DNA from: M3007 sp040383605
Lineage (GTDB): Bacteria; Bacteroidota; Bacteroidia; Chitinophagales; Saprospiraceae
Direction: 5' to 3'
Length of the DNA stretch: 19,061 bases
Assembly: GCA_040383605.1 (NCBI GenBank)
Contig: JBEIDF010000058.1
Location: 1-19,061, forward strand
A program made the position numbers and the translations under genes. Positions 1-7,893 of the stretch are shown piece after piece (within the stretch, counting starts at the first letter, position 1; every line of letters begins with the position of its first letter). Below the pieces are notes generated by a model. The model was not told where the DNA came from and searched no databases. It saw nothing but the letters and a program-made list of their open reading frames with translations.

Positions 1-2706
1 GATACAGGCGATGATGGCCTGGTCAATTTCCAGCGAGAAGGGCACGAGGCCGTGCAGGAGCGAGAAGAGGCCAAGCGTGATGATTACGTCGTGCGCCAAG
101 GCGAGTACGGCGCCGATGGAGAACTGCCAGCGGCGGAAGCGGATCAGGAGGTACAGGAAGATGCCGATAAGCGCCCATACACCTGCCAGGAACGAGGAGT
201 TGCGGATATCGTCGGCGACGGTAGGCCCTACCTGGCTGGAGGACACGATGTGCGTGCCCCGTCCGTCGGTACTGCTGAAGTTTTCCAGGTCGGTGGTGAT
301 GCCGGCGTTTTGAAGGCCTTTGTGCATGGTGCCAACCACTTGCTCCATGACATTCGGGCTGGTATCGTCTATCAGGTAGGAAGTTGTAATATTATAGGTA
401 TTTTCCGTGCTGACCGCCTTCACGATCGGGGTGCCGCCGAACGCGTCCGTCAGTGCGCTGCGCACCTTATCAATGCCGATGGATTGATCAAACTGCACAT
501 TGAAGGAGTAACCGCCTTTGAAGTCAACACCCAGTTCAAAACCGCGGGTGAAGAAAGAGCCGACGGCAATCACCGTGAGTATTCCGGAGAACATATAGGC
601 GTACTTGCGCTTGCTCATCCAGTCGGTCTGTACGTTTGTCAGGACGTTCGCCGACCACGGATAAGAGTAGTTCAATTCCGCGCGCTCCGACCACCATTCC
701 GTAATCAGGCGAGCCATGAGGATGGCGGTAAACATCGAGCACAGGATACCGATCAGCAGTACCGTACCGAAGCCTTTGATGGGACCGAGGCCGAAGTAAA
801 TCAGCACGATGGCCGTGAGCATGGTCGTGAGGTTGGCGTCAATGATCGCTGGCAGGGCGCGGCTAAAGCCCACGCCAATGGCTTGCATACCGCTCATACC
901 GTGTCGGATTTCCTCGCGGATGCGTTCGTAGATAATTACGTTTGCATCCACCGCAGCGGCCAGCGTCAGTACGATACCGGCGATACCCGGGAGGGTCATC
1001 ACCGTACCGATAGAGGCCAGGGTGCCGATGAGGAAGAAGATATTGGCAAGCAAGGCGATCACGGCCACCACGCCGCCGCGGGCGTAATAGGCCATCATGA
1101 ACACGCACAGCAACGCCGTGGAGAGCAGCATGGCCAACAGCGACTTATTGATATTATCAGCGCCGAGGGAGGGGCCGACCTGGCTTTCCTGCACGATGCG
1201 GGTGCCTGCGGGCAGTTTACCGACCTGGAGGATATTAGCCAGGTCGCGCGCTTCGTCAATGGTAAAATTACCAGTAATCGAGGTATTCCCGCCCTCGATC
1301 GGGTTGATTACGCGCGGGGCGCTCACCACCTCGTTATCGAGTACGATCGCAACCTCGCGGTTGCCGCCTTCGAAGGCTTCGCGGGTCATTTGCGCCCAGC
1401 CGCGGGCGCCTTCGTTGTTCATGCTCAGGCTAACCGTTACTTCGCCCGTGCGCGGGTCGGGTTGTTCGCCGGCATTCGTCACCACAGAGCCGTCGAGGCG
1501 CGCCACTTCGCTGCCACGGTATTTCTTAATGGCGTACAATTCGTATTTGCCCACAATGCTGCTGATGGTTTCGTCGCCGGTATCTTCCACCGGTTTGAAG
1601 CTCCACAGCCAGATCAGGTTGGCGGGAAACAGAGATTTGATTTCCGGACGGTTGAGCATGTCCGAAATCGCCTTTGTTTTATTTTTATCGGCATATCCGA
1701 TTATCGCACTTTGCGGGGCGCCGCTGACGGCGAGGATCGAAAGCAACGGGCCGGCCGTTTGCTGTTCGGAAGCCGGCTTATCCACAATTTTCATTTCCTT
1801 CGGCTTGGTGCTGTCGGGCTGGCCGTTTGCGCCGAGCGGGAACTCGTAAATGGTATCTTTAACCATCACCGGCGCGACCGTTGTGTCGCCGGAGAGGAGC
1901 GCCTTCAGTTTTTGGTCGGCGTTGATGAGGCGTTCTGCCAGCGTTTCATCGCCGAGGCGGTACGTATCCCAGAACTCGAGTTTTGCCGAGCGTTGGAGCA
2001 TGGCGCGGGCGCGTTCCGGGTTGTCAATACCCGGCAGTTCCACGAGGATCAGGTCGCGCTGGGCGTCGAGGTTCACGTTCGGCTGTACCACGCCGAGTTT
2101 ATCAATACGCTGTTTGAGGCGCTTGTGCGTTTCGTCTACTGTATTGTTAGCCAGTTGACGGATTACGCGCACCACCTCGGCGTCAGGCGTATCGAAATTG
2201 ATTTGGCCTTTCAGCGTTTCGTTGCGCGCGAAGATCGAAGCGAGCGAACGGCCGTTGCCGAGTTCTTTCCAGGCTTGGGCAAAAAGCGTGATAAAATCTT
2301 TTTGCTCGGCGCGCTGCAATTCGGCCGTTTTCTCCAAGGCTTTCAGGAAAGCCGGATCGGTCGAGTTGCCGGACAGGCTTTTCATGAAATCGCTCAGATC
2401 CACCTGCAAAAGCACGCTCATGCCGCCTTTCAGATCCAGGCCGAGGCCCAACTGGCTTTTCTTCAAATCCTGATACGTGAATTTTTTAATCAGCGGCAGC
2501 TCGAATACCGTTTCAGAGGACAATGAGTCCAGGTATTGGCTGTAAAACGACCGCCAGCCGGTTTCCGGGTTCTTAGCCGCCATATTATCGGCGTACTGTT
2601 TGGCGTCATTCTCAATACTATTGGTTGGAATGTACAACAGGAACTGGTACAGGCAAACAATAGTAATTGCAATCAGGAAAAAACGGACGACTCCTTTAAG
2701 TTGCAT
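1..2706 (-). CDS. secDF: Protein translocase SecDF fusion, 3' end beyond window
   Basis: This is the fused SecD-SecF subunit of the Sec translocon, which uses the proton gradient to help pull exported proteins across the inner membrane. The frame is open from an ATG at 2706 to the window edge (902 codons seen). It has an N-terminal membrane helix (about residues 7-25) and the SecD signature GLGLDLKGG near 88-95. A large periplasmic part follows, then a membrane block with VDANVIIYERIREE (codons near 910-951), and a SecF half beginning with ELGVDFKGG. The last residues, EIDQAIIACI, match the SecF helix just before the usual NDTVVVFDRIRE motif, so roughly the last 100 residues are missing only because the window ends. 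The fused form is common in Bacteroidota. There is no Shine-Dalgarno sequence before the start. A promoter lies about 95 bp upstream. Sense codons TTA, CTA and TCA are nearly absent, which leaves a long meaningless open frame on the other strand. Confidence 0.97.
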   Translation of the reverse strand, partial: MQLKGVVRFFLIAITIVCLYQFLLYIPTNSIENDAKQYADNMAAKNPETGWRSFYSQYLDSLSSETVFELPLIKKFTYQDLKKSQLGLGLDLKGGMSVLLQVDLSDFMKSLSGNSTDPAFLKALEKTAELQRAEQKDFITLFAQAWKELGNGRSLASIFARNETLKGQINFDTPDAEVVRVIRQLANNTVDETHKRLKQRIDKLGVVQPNVNLDAQRDLILVELPGIDNPERARAMLQRSAKLEFWDTYRLGDETLAERLINADQKLKALLSGDTTVAPVMVKDTIYEFPLGANGQPDSTKPKEMKIVDKPASEQQTAGPLLSILAVSGAPQSAIIGYADKNKTKAISDMLNRPEIKSLFPANLIWLWSFKPVEDTGDETISSIVGKYELYAIKKYRGSEVARLDGSVVTNAGEQPDPRTGEVTVSLSMNNEGARGWAQMTREAFEGGNREVAIVLDNEVVSAPRVINPIEGGNTSITGNFTIDEARDLANILQVGKLPAGTRIVQESQVGPSLGADNINKSLLAMLLSTALLCVFMMAYYARGGVVAVIALLANIFFLIGTLASIGTVMTLPGIAGIVLTLAAAVDANVIIYERIREEIRHGMSGMQAIGVGFSRALPAIIDANLTTMLTAIVLIYFGLGPIKGFGTVLLIGILCSMFTAILMARLITEWWSERAELNYSYPWSANVLTNVQTDWMSKRKYAYMFSGILTVIAVGSFFTRGFELGVDFKGGYSFNVQFDQSIGIDKVRSALTDAFGGTPIVKAVSTENTYNITTSYLIDDTSPNVMEQVVGTMHKGLQNAGITTDLENFSSTDGRGTHIVSSSQVGPTVADDIRNSSFLAGVWALIGIFLYLLIRFRRWQFSIGAVLALAHDVIITLGLFSLLHGLVPFSLEIDQAIIACI

Positions 2707-2802
2707 ATCGGGTTCTAAATTTTACCGTAAAAAAACACAAAATAGTCCGCGAACACCCTGCCAAAAAGCGCGACGTCGGGAACTCCAAATGTAAAAAGCG
2801 CG

Positions 2803-2830
2803 CAAATATAGGGACTTGGGATGATACAAA
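2803..2830 (-). promoter_or_regulatory. Bacteroidota-type promoter of secDF
   Basis: On the minus strand TATATTTG (2803-2810) fits the TAnnTTTG -7 consensus. A TTTG at 2827-2830 lies 16 nt upstream, slightly short for the usual -33 spacing. Transcription would start near 2796 and give a leader of about 90 nt. The consensus is established knowledge; its use here is inference. Confidence 0.55.
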
Positions 2831-2913
2831 GGAAATTCGGCAGTATTTTTTCAAAAACGAGGCCAAAAACGGGAATGCGCCCCGCGCCCGCCACCGCATC
2901 TATCATCCTGTAA

Positions 2914-2933
2914 CCCCCTGATTCATCGGGGGG
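2914..2933. other. Hairpin, 8-bp stem with TTCA loop
   Basis: Bases 2914-2921 pair with 2926-2933 (five C-G pairs, one T-G, then GA/TC) around the loop TTCA. It lies about 22 bp upstream of the -7 element for the plus-strand gene, where a -33 element would be expected but none is seen. No T-run follows on either strand, so it is not a standard terminator. Confidence 0.4.
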
Positions 2934-2954
2934 CAAAAGCCAACAAAAAACCCG

Positions 2955-2962
2955 TATTTTTG
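2955..2962 (+). promoter_or_regulatory. -7 element of EAD11 membrane protein gene
   Basis: TATTTTTG matches TAnnTTTG, 45 bp before the ATG at 3008. No TTG is visible at the -33 position; a GC hairpin occupies that stretch instead, which could mean activator-dependent transcription. Confidence 0.45.
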
Positions 2963-3007
2963 CACGCAATACCCCGCGCGCATCGTTTTTACTAAAATAA
3001 TATCATC

Positions 3008-4696
3008 ATGAGCCGATTAGCAAGCATCGTTGCCGAACTCAAATCCAACATCGCCGACAGCGTGGAGGCGGCGCTGAAGTTTTTGGAAAAAACGCTGAAT
3101 CCCAGTTCCAGTCGGTACAACGATTATATCCAGATCAAAAGCCGCTTCAACAGCCTGCAGCGCGAACTGCTGCTGGGCGGCATCAGCAACGAGGAGTTCA
3201 ACAAAACGCGCAACAACATCAGCGCGGCGCTGCTGCTGCTGGCCGACGATCTGCGAGAGGACGACCTGGCGGCGGAAAGCAAACCGACGCCCGCCGGCGG
3301 GCCTAAACGCGGTGAATTGTTGTACCACATCCCCGATCTAATGGAAACCGGTCGGGAGGAAAAATGCACGGTGCGCATCGCCTGGGTACTTGATCAATTG
3401 CTGCGCGATTGGGAAAAAAAGGAGGCAGATGTCGTCAAAAATATTCGGATTTCGGACGTCATGAGCGTGGAACTGCTCAATGCGGAAGCCGGCAATCCTT
3501 TTGAAATCCGAAGTCTGAGCGAAAAGGTGCAGTTTATTGATCAGTACGATTTCACGGAGTGGATCTTTTACGTCAAACCGATCATGGAAGGGCAGTTCAA
3601 ACTTGCCCTGCGGGTCTCGGTGATTGAAATGATCAACGATAAAGAGTACAAGAAGGATATCGTACTGGAAGAGGAGGTGCTGGTAAAAACGGAGGCGCCG
3701 GCCGCCGCCGCCAAAGGATTCAAAAAAGCGCCGGACGGGATCGCCCTCGGCGGCGGCGTACTGGAAAACCCCAACAGCCGGGGGGTGGATTTTTACGCAG
3801 CGTCTTATGAGCCGGAGTCTGCGGCAGAAAGCGAACCGCCAACTCCGCCCACACCCGCGCCCGCGCCCAAACCGGCCTACCCGGGCGGCGGCAATGTGCT
3901 TAAAATGATGATGATCCTCGTAATCGGCTCGGCAGGCCTCGCGCTGGCGTATTTCGGGATCGGATTTTACGGCGGATCCGACGCCTCGAGTAACTATGAA
4001 AAAGGCCTCTCGGAGGTCGTCGCCGTTGATACAGCGCAAATAGCGGAAATAGACGCTGCTGCCTACCCGGAAAACGACAGCTCGGCGATCAACCCGGATC
4101 AACCCGACAATAATCCGGCGTCGGAACGGCGCCCCGCCTCTCTGCCGGAGGATCAAATCGCCAAGGAATACCGCAATCCGAAGCGCCCAGGCGTCCGGCC
4201 GCATAACCCGGATCTCTGGAATGCAAAAGGCGATGGCGCCAGCGCGGGCGCCGGCATGGCGGTCACCCGACTCCGCGGCAAACAGGAATTTTTCCTGAAT
4301 CTCGAGCCGTTTATGCCGGCAGCCAAAACGGATACCGCCCTGACGCTGCACTTTTTGAAGTACAACGAATTCGGCGATGTGCAAATCCGCTTCCGCGCCG
4401 GAGCGGATTGGCAGCCGGCAGCCGGACAGGTACTGGAACTCCTCGGCGTGAATAATAAAAAGGTGTTAGCGCCCATCCGCTACGCCGAAGGCGGGTCTGA
4501 TCAGCAAACAGCGGGCTTTATTACGATTGGGCCGGAGGTCTTGAACCTGCTTTGCGACACAGAAATTCGCAGCCTCGCGCTCACCGGGCCGGATGGCGCT
4601 TCTTTTTCGGTAGCCCTGAGTCCCCGCGAGCAGAAAATTTTACAGGAAAAAGCCCGGGGAGCAGCGGCGGTCGTGCGCGCGAAAAAATCCGAATAA
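3008..4696 (+). CDS. Single-pass membrane protein with N-terminal EAD11-like domain
   Basis: This is a 562-residue protein of unknown function. Residues about 15-83 look like Effector-Associated Domain 11, a small helical adaptor domain from bacterial conflict systems: a short helix, then SRYNDYIQIKSRFNSLQREL, then GGISNEEFNKTRNNI and an ALLLLADDL helix. Residues about 103-230 form a beta-rich cytoplasmic domain I cannot name. A Pro/Ala linker (275-295) leads to one membrane helix (about 298-320). The rest is probably periplasmic: an acidic linker, then a C-terminal domain (about 400-545) with alternating strands. The start is the first ATG after the promoter. The gene is convergent with the hydrolase (7 bp between stops) and has no operon partner. 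EAD domains usually recruit effectors through a like domain on a partner; no second EAD11 protein is visible in this window. The EAD11 call is by pattern memory and is moderately sure; the topology is clear. Confidence 0.75.
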   Translation: MSRLASIVAELKSNIADSVEAALKFLEKTLNPSSSRYNDYIQIKSRFNSLQRELLLGGISNEEFNKTRNNISAALLLLADDLREDDLAAESKPTPAGGPKRGELLYHIPDLMETGREEKCTVRIAWVLDQLLRDWEKKEADVVKNIRISDVMSVELLNAEAGNPFEIRSLSEKVQFIDQYDFTEWIFYVKPIMEGQFKLALRVSVIEMINDKEYKKDIVLEEEVLVKTEAPAAAAKGFKKAPDGIALGGGVLENPNSRGVDFYAASYEPESAAESEPPTPPTPAPAPKPAYPGGGNVLKMMMILVIGSAGLALAYFGIGFYGGSDASSNYEKGLSEVVAVDTAQIAEIDAAAYPENDSSAINPDQPDNNPASERRPASLPEDQIAKEYRNPKRPGVRPHNPDLWNAKGDGASAGAGMAVTRLRGKQEFFLNLEPFMPAAKTDTALTLHFLKYNEFGDVQIRFRAGADWQPAAGQVLELLGVNNKKVLAPIRYAEGGSDQQTAGFITIGPEVLNLLCDTEIRSLALTGPDGASFSVALSPREQKILQEKARGAAAVVRAKKSE

Positions 4697-4703
4697 ACGG
4701 CGC

Positions 4704-6005
4704 TCACCAACGCGTTAAGGATCGAACCTGCAGGCTGCCGGCCGACCAAATTTTCAAATAATAAACGCCCGCCGGCAATGCGGCCGCTTCGAGGCGATAG
4801 GTGGTATCCGATAGTTCGGCGCGGATATACACGGGCTGACCAGCGCTGTTATACAGTTCGAGGCGCTCGATGGGCGCTGCGGAAGTAATCGTCCAGGCTT
4901 CGCCGGCCGGGTTCGGCTGGATTTTGATTTCCGGTTTGTTTTCTATTTCCTGTACGGCGGTAGGGTTACACACGAGCGTATTGAGGCGCGCCCACAGTTG
5001 ATTGTCGAAAACAACCGGCACGAGGTTGCCGTTCGGTCCGCCGGCGGCCTCTCCCTGCCGCACGACGACCCAGCCTTTGGAGGGTACGACGTGAATTTTT
5101 TGGTCGTTTTTGCCGAGTGCGGCAAAAAGGTCATCGGGTGCGTTGGGGATTAGTTTACCCGGAAAGACAAAGGGCACATCCGGCAGCATGAAGGTAGTTT
5201 GTCCGTTCAGCCACCAGAGGTAGCCATAGCTTTTATTGAGATCCTGGGATGGATGCGTCATATCATAGAAATACTGCTGATCGTGCAGGAGCGTATCGCC
5301 GTTCCAGACGCCTCTGGCGAGCGCGAGCAGGCCGAAGCGCGCCATATCGCGGGCCCTGCCGTACATAACATGGTCTATCCAGAGGCCTTTCATGCCGGTG
5401 GGGTCGAACACCCGGGTTTTGGTGAACAGGTTGATAGACTGTCCGGCTGCTTCTTCGATCACGTCGTGCAGCAGGCGATAGGGTGCGTTGTAGTATGCCC
5501 AGCGCGTACCGGCGTCGGTTTTGTACTGCAGGCAGGCCGGATCGGTGCAGTTGTCATTTGAAACAACGTCCTCCAGCCCGCTCGTCATCGTGAGTTGATG
5601 CCAGGGCGTGATGAGGAGTTCTTTGTCGGGCGGGCAGACCGTCCAGCCGGCGCCCAGGTACGTGCTTGTCGGGGCGTGGATATCCAGCAGGCCTTCTTCT
5701 TGCGCCTGGCCGACCATAAAGGCAGTGAGGGATTTACCGGCGGATGCCCAGTACCAGAAGGAGTCCTGCGTAAACGTGCCGAAGTATTTTTCCAGCACAA
5801 TTTTGCCGTCTTGCAGCAGGATAAACGACTTGGTATTGTTTTGGGCCAGGAATTGGTACAGGCTGTCCACCCGCTCCGGGCAAAAGCCCAGCGCAGCCGG
5901 CGGCGTGCTTGCCCAGGTATTGCCGAGGGTGGGCGGGAAATACAGGGTGTTTTGGGCGGTTGTTTTTGTGGCACAGAGCAGTAAAAAAAAGAAGGCAAAG
6001 CGCAT
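4704..6005 (-). CDS. Secreted class C beta-lactamase-like serine hydrolase with T9SS sorting domain
   Basis: This is a 433-residue exported hydrolase of the penicillin-binding protein / class C beta-lactamase fold. A signal peptide covers about residues 1-18 (hydrophobic FAFFFLLL, ending TTAQ). The catalytic SxxK motif is S88-A-G-K91 and the YxN motif is Y171-Y-N173. WWLNGQTTF and GKNDQKIHVVP follow, as in family members annotated as serine hydrolases. The last 75 or so residues (IQPNPAGEAW... LPAGVYYLKI... SLTRW) form a type A C-terminal sorting domain, which directs a protein through the type IX secretion system to the cell surface or medium. The substrate is unknown: an esterase, amidase or peptidase is possible, and real beta-lactamase activity is not implied. 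It is probably monocistronic; a hairpin element sits 82 bp upstream of the start. Confidence 0.9.
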   Translation of the reverse strand: MRFAFFFLLLCATKTTAQNTLYFPPTLGNTWASTPPAALGFCPERVDSLYQFLAQNNTKSFILLQDGKIVLEKYFGTFTQDSFWYWASAGKSLTAFMVGQAQEEGLLDIHAPTSTYLGAGWTVCPPDKELLITPWHQLTMTSGLEDVVSNDNCTDPACLQYKTDAGTRWAYYNAPYRLLHDVIEEAAGQSINLFTKTRVFDPTGMKGLWIDHVMYGRARDMARFGLLALARGVWNGDTLLHDQQYFYDMTHPSQDLNKSYGYLWWLNGQTTFMLPDVPFVFPGKLIPNAPDDLFAALGKNDQKIHVVPSKGWVVVRQGEAAGGPNGNLVPVVFDNQLWARLNTLVCNPTAVQEIENKPEIKIQPNPAGEAWTITSAAPIERLELYNSAGQPVYIRAELSDTTYRLEAAALPAGVYYLKIWSAGSLQVRSLTRW

Positions 6006-6086
6006 GTCCGGTAGTTTTCCAGTTAGACAGTACGCCTTGCCAATTGTTTAATTCGGTTAGGGATTTTCTGTCAGTCAAAATTTTTT

Positions 6087-6250
6087 TGTAACTGGTTAGC
6101 AGGTCGCGTCTGAGCCAAAAAAGGATCTATTTTTCGCCAGACGAAGCGATTTTTTTTGACCATAGCGTTGCTATGGCCTGCAAAAAATCGCAAAGTATGG
6201 CGGAAAATGGGACTTTTTGGGCCAGGCAGCGATCCTGCTAACCAGTTACA
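6087..6250. repeat. 164-bp imperfect inverted-repeat element (hairpin element 1)
   Basis: The ends are TGTAACTGGTTAGCAGG and its complement CCTGCTAACCAGTTACA. The arms pair imperfectly all the way to a perfect tip, CCATAGC-GTT-GCTATGG (6160-6176), so the whole unit can fold as one long hairpin. It is flanked on both sides by runs of T (6081-6087 and 6251-6258), which could be a target duplication or chance. There is no coding capacity. A shorter element at 18948-19056 shares the inner arm sequences. It resembles a MITE or an extragenic palindrome family; I cannot name the family. Confidence 0.8.
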
Positions 6251-6262
6251 TTTTTTTTACCC

Positions 6263-6276
6263 GGGGCGCAAGCCCC
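6263..6276. other. Small GC hairpin with GCAA loop
   Basis: GGGGC-GCAA-GCCCC is a perfect 5-bp stem with a GNRA-type tetraloop when read on the plus strand. It is 43 bp past the haloperoxidase stop on that gene's downstream side. On the minus strand it is followed by GGGTAAAAAAAA rather than T's, so it is not a canonical terminator. Confidence 0.4.
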
Positions 6277-6318
6277 AACCTGCGCCTATTTTCAAACATT
6301 TACTTTTTCAGTTTTGCG

Positions 6319-7878
6319 CTACATATCCGCGCCATCCCTTCGAGCGATTTCAATTGCATAAGCGCCAATAATTTTTCCGGCTTTCAGGCCTTCCTCACAA
6401 TCAAATCGGAAGTGGATTCCGCCATAAATACGGGACTCCGAGGCCTCTTTGGCTTTGGCGTCCAGTTCAGCGGCGTGTTGCGGGAACAGGGCGCCCAGCG
6501 TGGCGGCGGCAGCGGCGGAAAAGGTGGAGTGTCCGGAGGTGTATGACGGGAAATTAGGCACCCCGAGCAAGGATCGGAACCCCGGGATCACCTGTGAGGG
6601 CCGGGGGTAGCAGTAATAATATTTGGTATCCCAGCAGCTGATCCCGGCGTCGGCGACCGACATATTCATATAGGCGAAGACGCGGGCGGTGCGGAGCGGA
6701 TTGAGCTGGTTTTCGAGGATCTCATCGGCGGCGATCCGGTTCCAGTGGCCGGGCGGGGTATAGGTGCTCGGTCCGTCGGCCCAAAAATTGGCGATCCGGC
6801 GCTGTTCCGGGGTGAGTTTATCGGCAATGCGCTTGAGTTCCGCTACATCTGCGTTGAACGCATCGGAGCCGATAGCAGGCGGGGCCGGCGGGCGCACGGC
6901 TTCCACGTTGGGGATACACCAAGGTTTTACCCGGCCGAACAGCATGAGCATGCCGGGGCGGGGCGGCCCTTCCAGGCTTTGCCAGGCAGGCCAGCCGAAG
7001 GCATTTTCTGCAGCCTGTCGCAAGGAATCCTGGACAGCCAGGCTGCCAAGCGCGCTTTTCATCCCGTCCGTGGATGCGCGCGCCAGGAATTTGGCGGCTA
7101 CGGCTTCGCCCAAGGCTTTTCCGGCGGCCAAGTCGCTGTCGGTATTCATACCGGCCCAGCGGCGGCTGTTCAGGTGTTCATCTGCCAGATTTTGAATGTA
7201 GTCCGCTTCAAGCGGAAACATGGCGGTCAGGATTTTTTGAGATACCGCCGCAATCACGGCGTCTTCGGAGGGATAGGAAGGCAGGTTGTTTTCAGGGAGC
7301 CGGACAGCGATCGTCGGATCCGTCAGATACGGCGCCGGGCGCTGGTACGTATATTTATAATGCCAGGCGGCGATCAGCGCGTCAAATTGCGCGGTACTCC
7401 AGTAGGCAAACATCCGGCTGGCGTAGGGCGGATTGGCGAAGGGGAAATACGGGTACACACCCGGATTTTGGGCGCTGGGCGCCGGGTACGTGCCGTCCGG
7501 ATTGGCGGCGGGCGGCAGGTTGTACTTGGCGGCGAGTTCGCGGGCAATTTCATTCCAGCGCACCAGGGCGTTGGCGCCCCAGAATTGCACGGCCTCCTCC
7601 TGGTCGGGGCGGAGCGCAGCGGAGGCAGATTTCAGGGCCGCGAGTTCGGTTTGGTACTCGACGGAGTTCACGGCGAGCGGGGCCGACACCGCAAACTCCG
7701 TGGCCGAACTCAGCAGCAGCGGCTTCCAGGCCCCGCCAGTGGCGTCCAGAGACGCGTACGTGTAGGGCGCGGTTTCCGGCAGCGGATCTACTTCCTTGCT
7801 GCAGGATTGAATCAGCAGGGCGAGACCGGACAAGGACAAGAGCAGTGTAAAAGCGCGTATTGTATTTGTAAATTGCAT
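6319..7878 (-). CDS. Vanadium-dependent haloperoxidase / PAP2-family lipoprotein
   Basis: This 519-residue protein starts with a lipoprotein signal (LALLIQSC, lipidated Cys about 26), so it is anchored in the envelope. The C-terminal part carries the vanadate/phosphate-binding motifs of the vanadium haloperoxidase and type 2 phosphatidic acid phosphatase superfamily: K419-x6-R426-P427, S448-G-H450, and S482-R483-x5-H489 followed by D493. Haloperoxidases oxidise halides with hydrogen peroxide; relatives with the same pocket are phosphatases, and the sequence alone does not decide which. The length and the long helical N-terminal part fit bacterial vanadium haloperoxidase-like proteins rather than short PAP2 enzymes. 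It is the second gene of a pair: the barrel gene ends 15 bp upstream on the same strand. Its expression probably depends on the promoter and phased boxes upstream of the barrel gene. Confidence 0.88.
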   Translation of the reverse strand: MQFTNTIRAFTLLLSLSGLALLIQSCSKEVDPLPETAPYTYASLDATGGAWKPLLLSSATEFAVSAPLAVNSVEYQTELAALKSASAALRPDQEEAVQFWGANALVRWNEIARELAAKYNLPPAANPDGTYPAPSAQNPGVYPYFPFANPPYASRMFAYWSTAQFDALIAAWHYKYTYQRPAPYLTDPTIAVRLPENNLPSYPSEDAVIAAVSQKILTAMFPLEADYIQNLADEHLNSRRWAGMNTDSDLAAGKALGEAVAAKFLARASTDGMKSALGSLAVQDSLRQAAENAFGWPAWQSLEGPPRPGMLMLFGRVKPWCIPNVEAVRPPAPPAIGSDAFNADVAELKRIADKLTPEQRRIANFWADGPSTYTPPGHWNRIAADEILENQLNPLRTARVFAYMNMSVADAGISCWDTKYYYCYPRPSQVIPGFRSLLGVPNFPSYTSGHSTFSAAAAATLGALFPQHAAELDAKAKEASESRIYGGIHFRFDCEEGLKAGKIIGAYAIEIARRDGADM

Positions 7879-7893
7879 GACAGGGTAGTTATT

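Larger units (their letters stand above)
2707..3007. other. Divergent intergenic region, secDF / EAD11 membrane protein
   Basis: This is 301 bp between two genes read away from each other. It holds one TAnnTTTG-type promoter element for each side (2803-2830 minus, 2955-2962 plus) and a GC-rich hairpin at 2914-2933. I see no small ORF of convincing coding character and no RNA gene. Confidence 0.7.
6006..6318. other. Intergenic region filled by hairpin element
   Basis: This 313-bp spacer lies between the haloperoxidase stop and the hydrolase start, both minus strand. About half of it is the 164-bp inverted-repeat element at 6087-6250. A small GC hairpin follows at 6263-6276. I find no good TAnnTTTG promoter for the hydrolase; the closest is AAATTTTG on the minus strand near 6077-6084. 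Confidence 0.7.

Noticed and set aside
52..2526. An 824-codon open frame on the plus strand
   Set aside because: It lies exactly opposite secDF in register. It stays open because secDF avoids TTA, CTA and TCA codons; the peptide is rich in His, Arg and Gly and has no recognisable domain.
3338..4384. A 348-codon minus-strand frame inside the EAD11 gene
   Set aside because: Antisense shadow of a gene with clear domains and membrane helix; no domain in the shadow.
6263..6276. GC hairpin as terminator of the haloperoxidase operon
   Set aside because: The stem is good, but the minus strand continues with GGGT and A's rather than a T-run.
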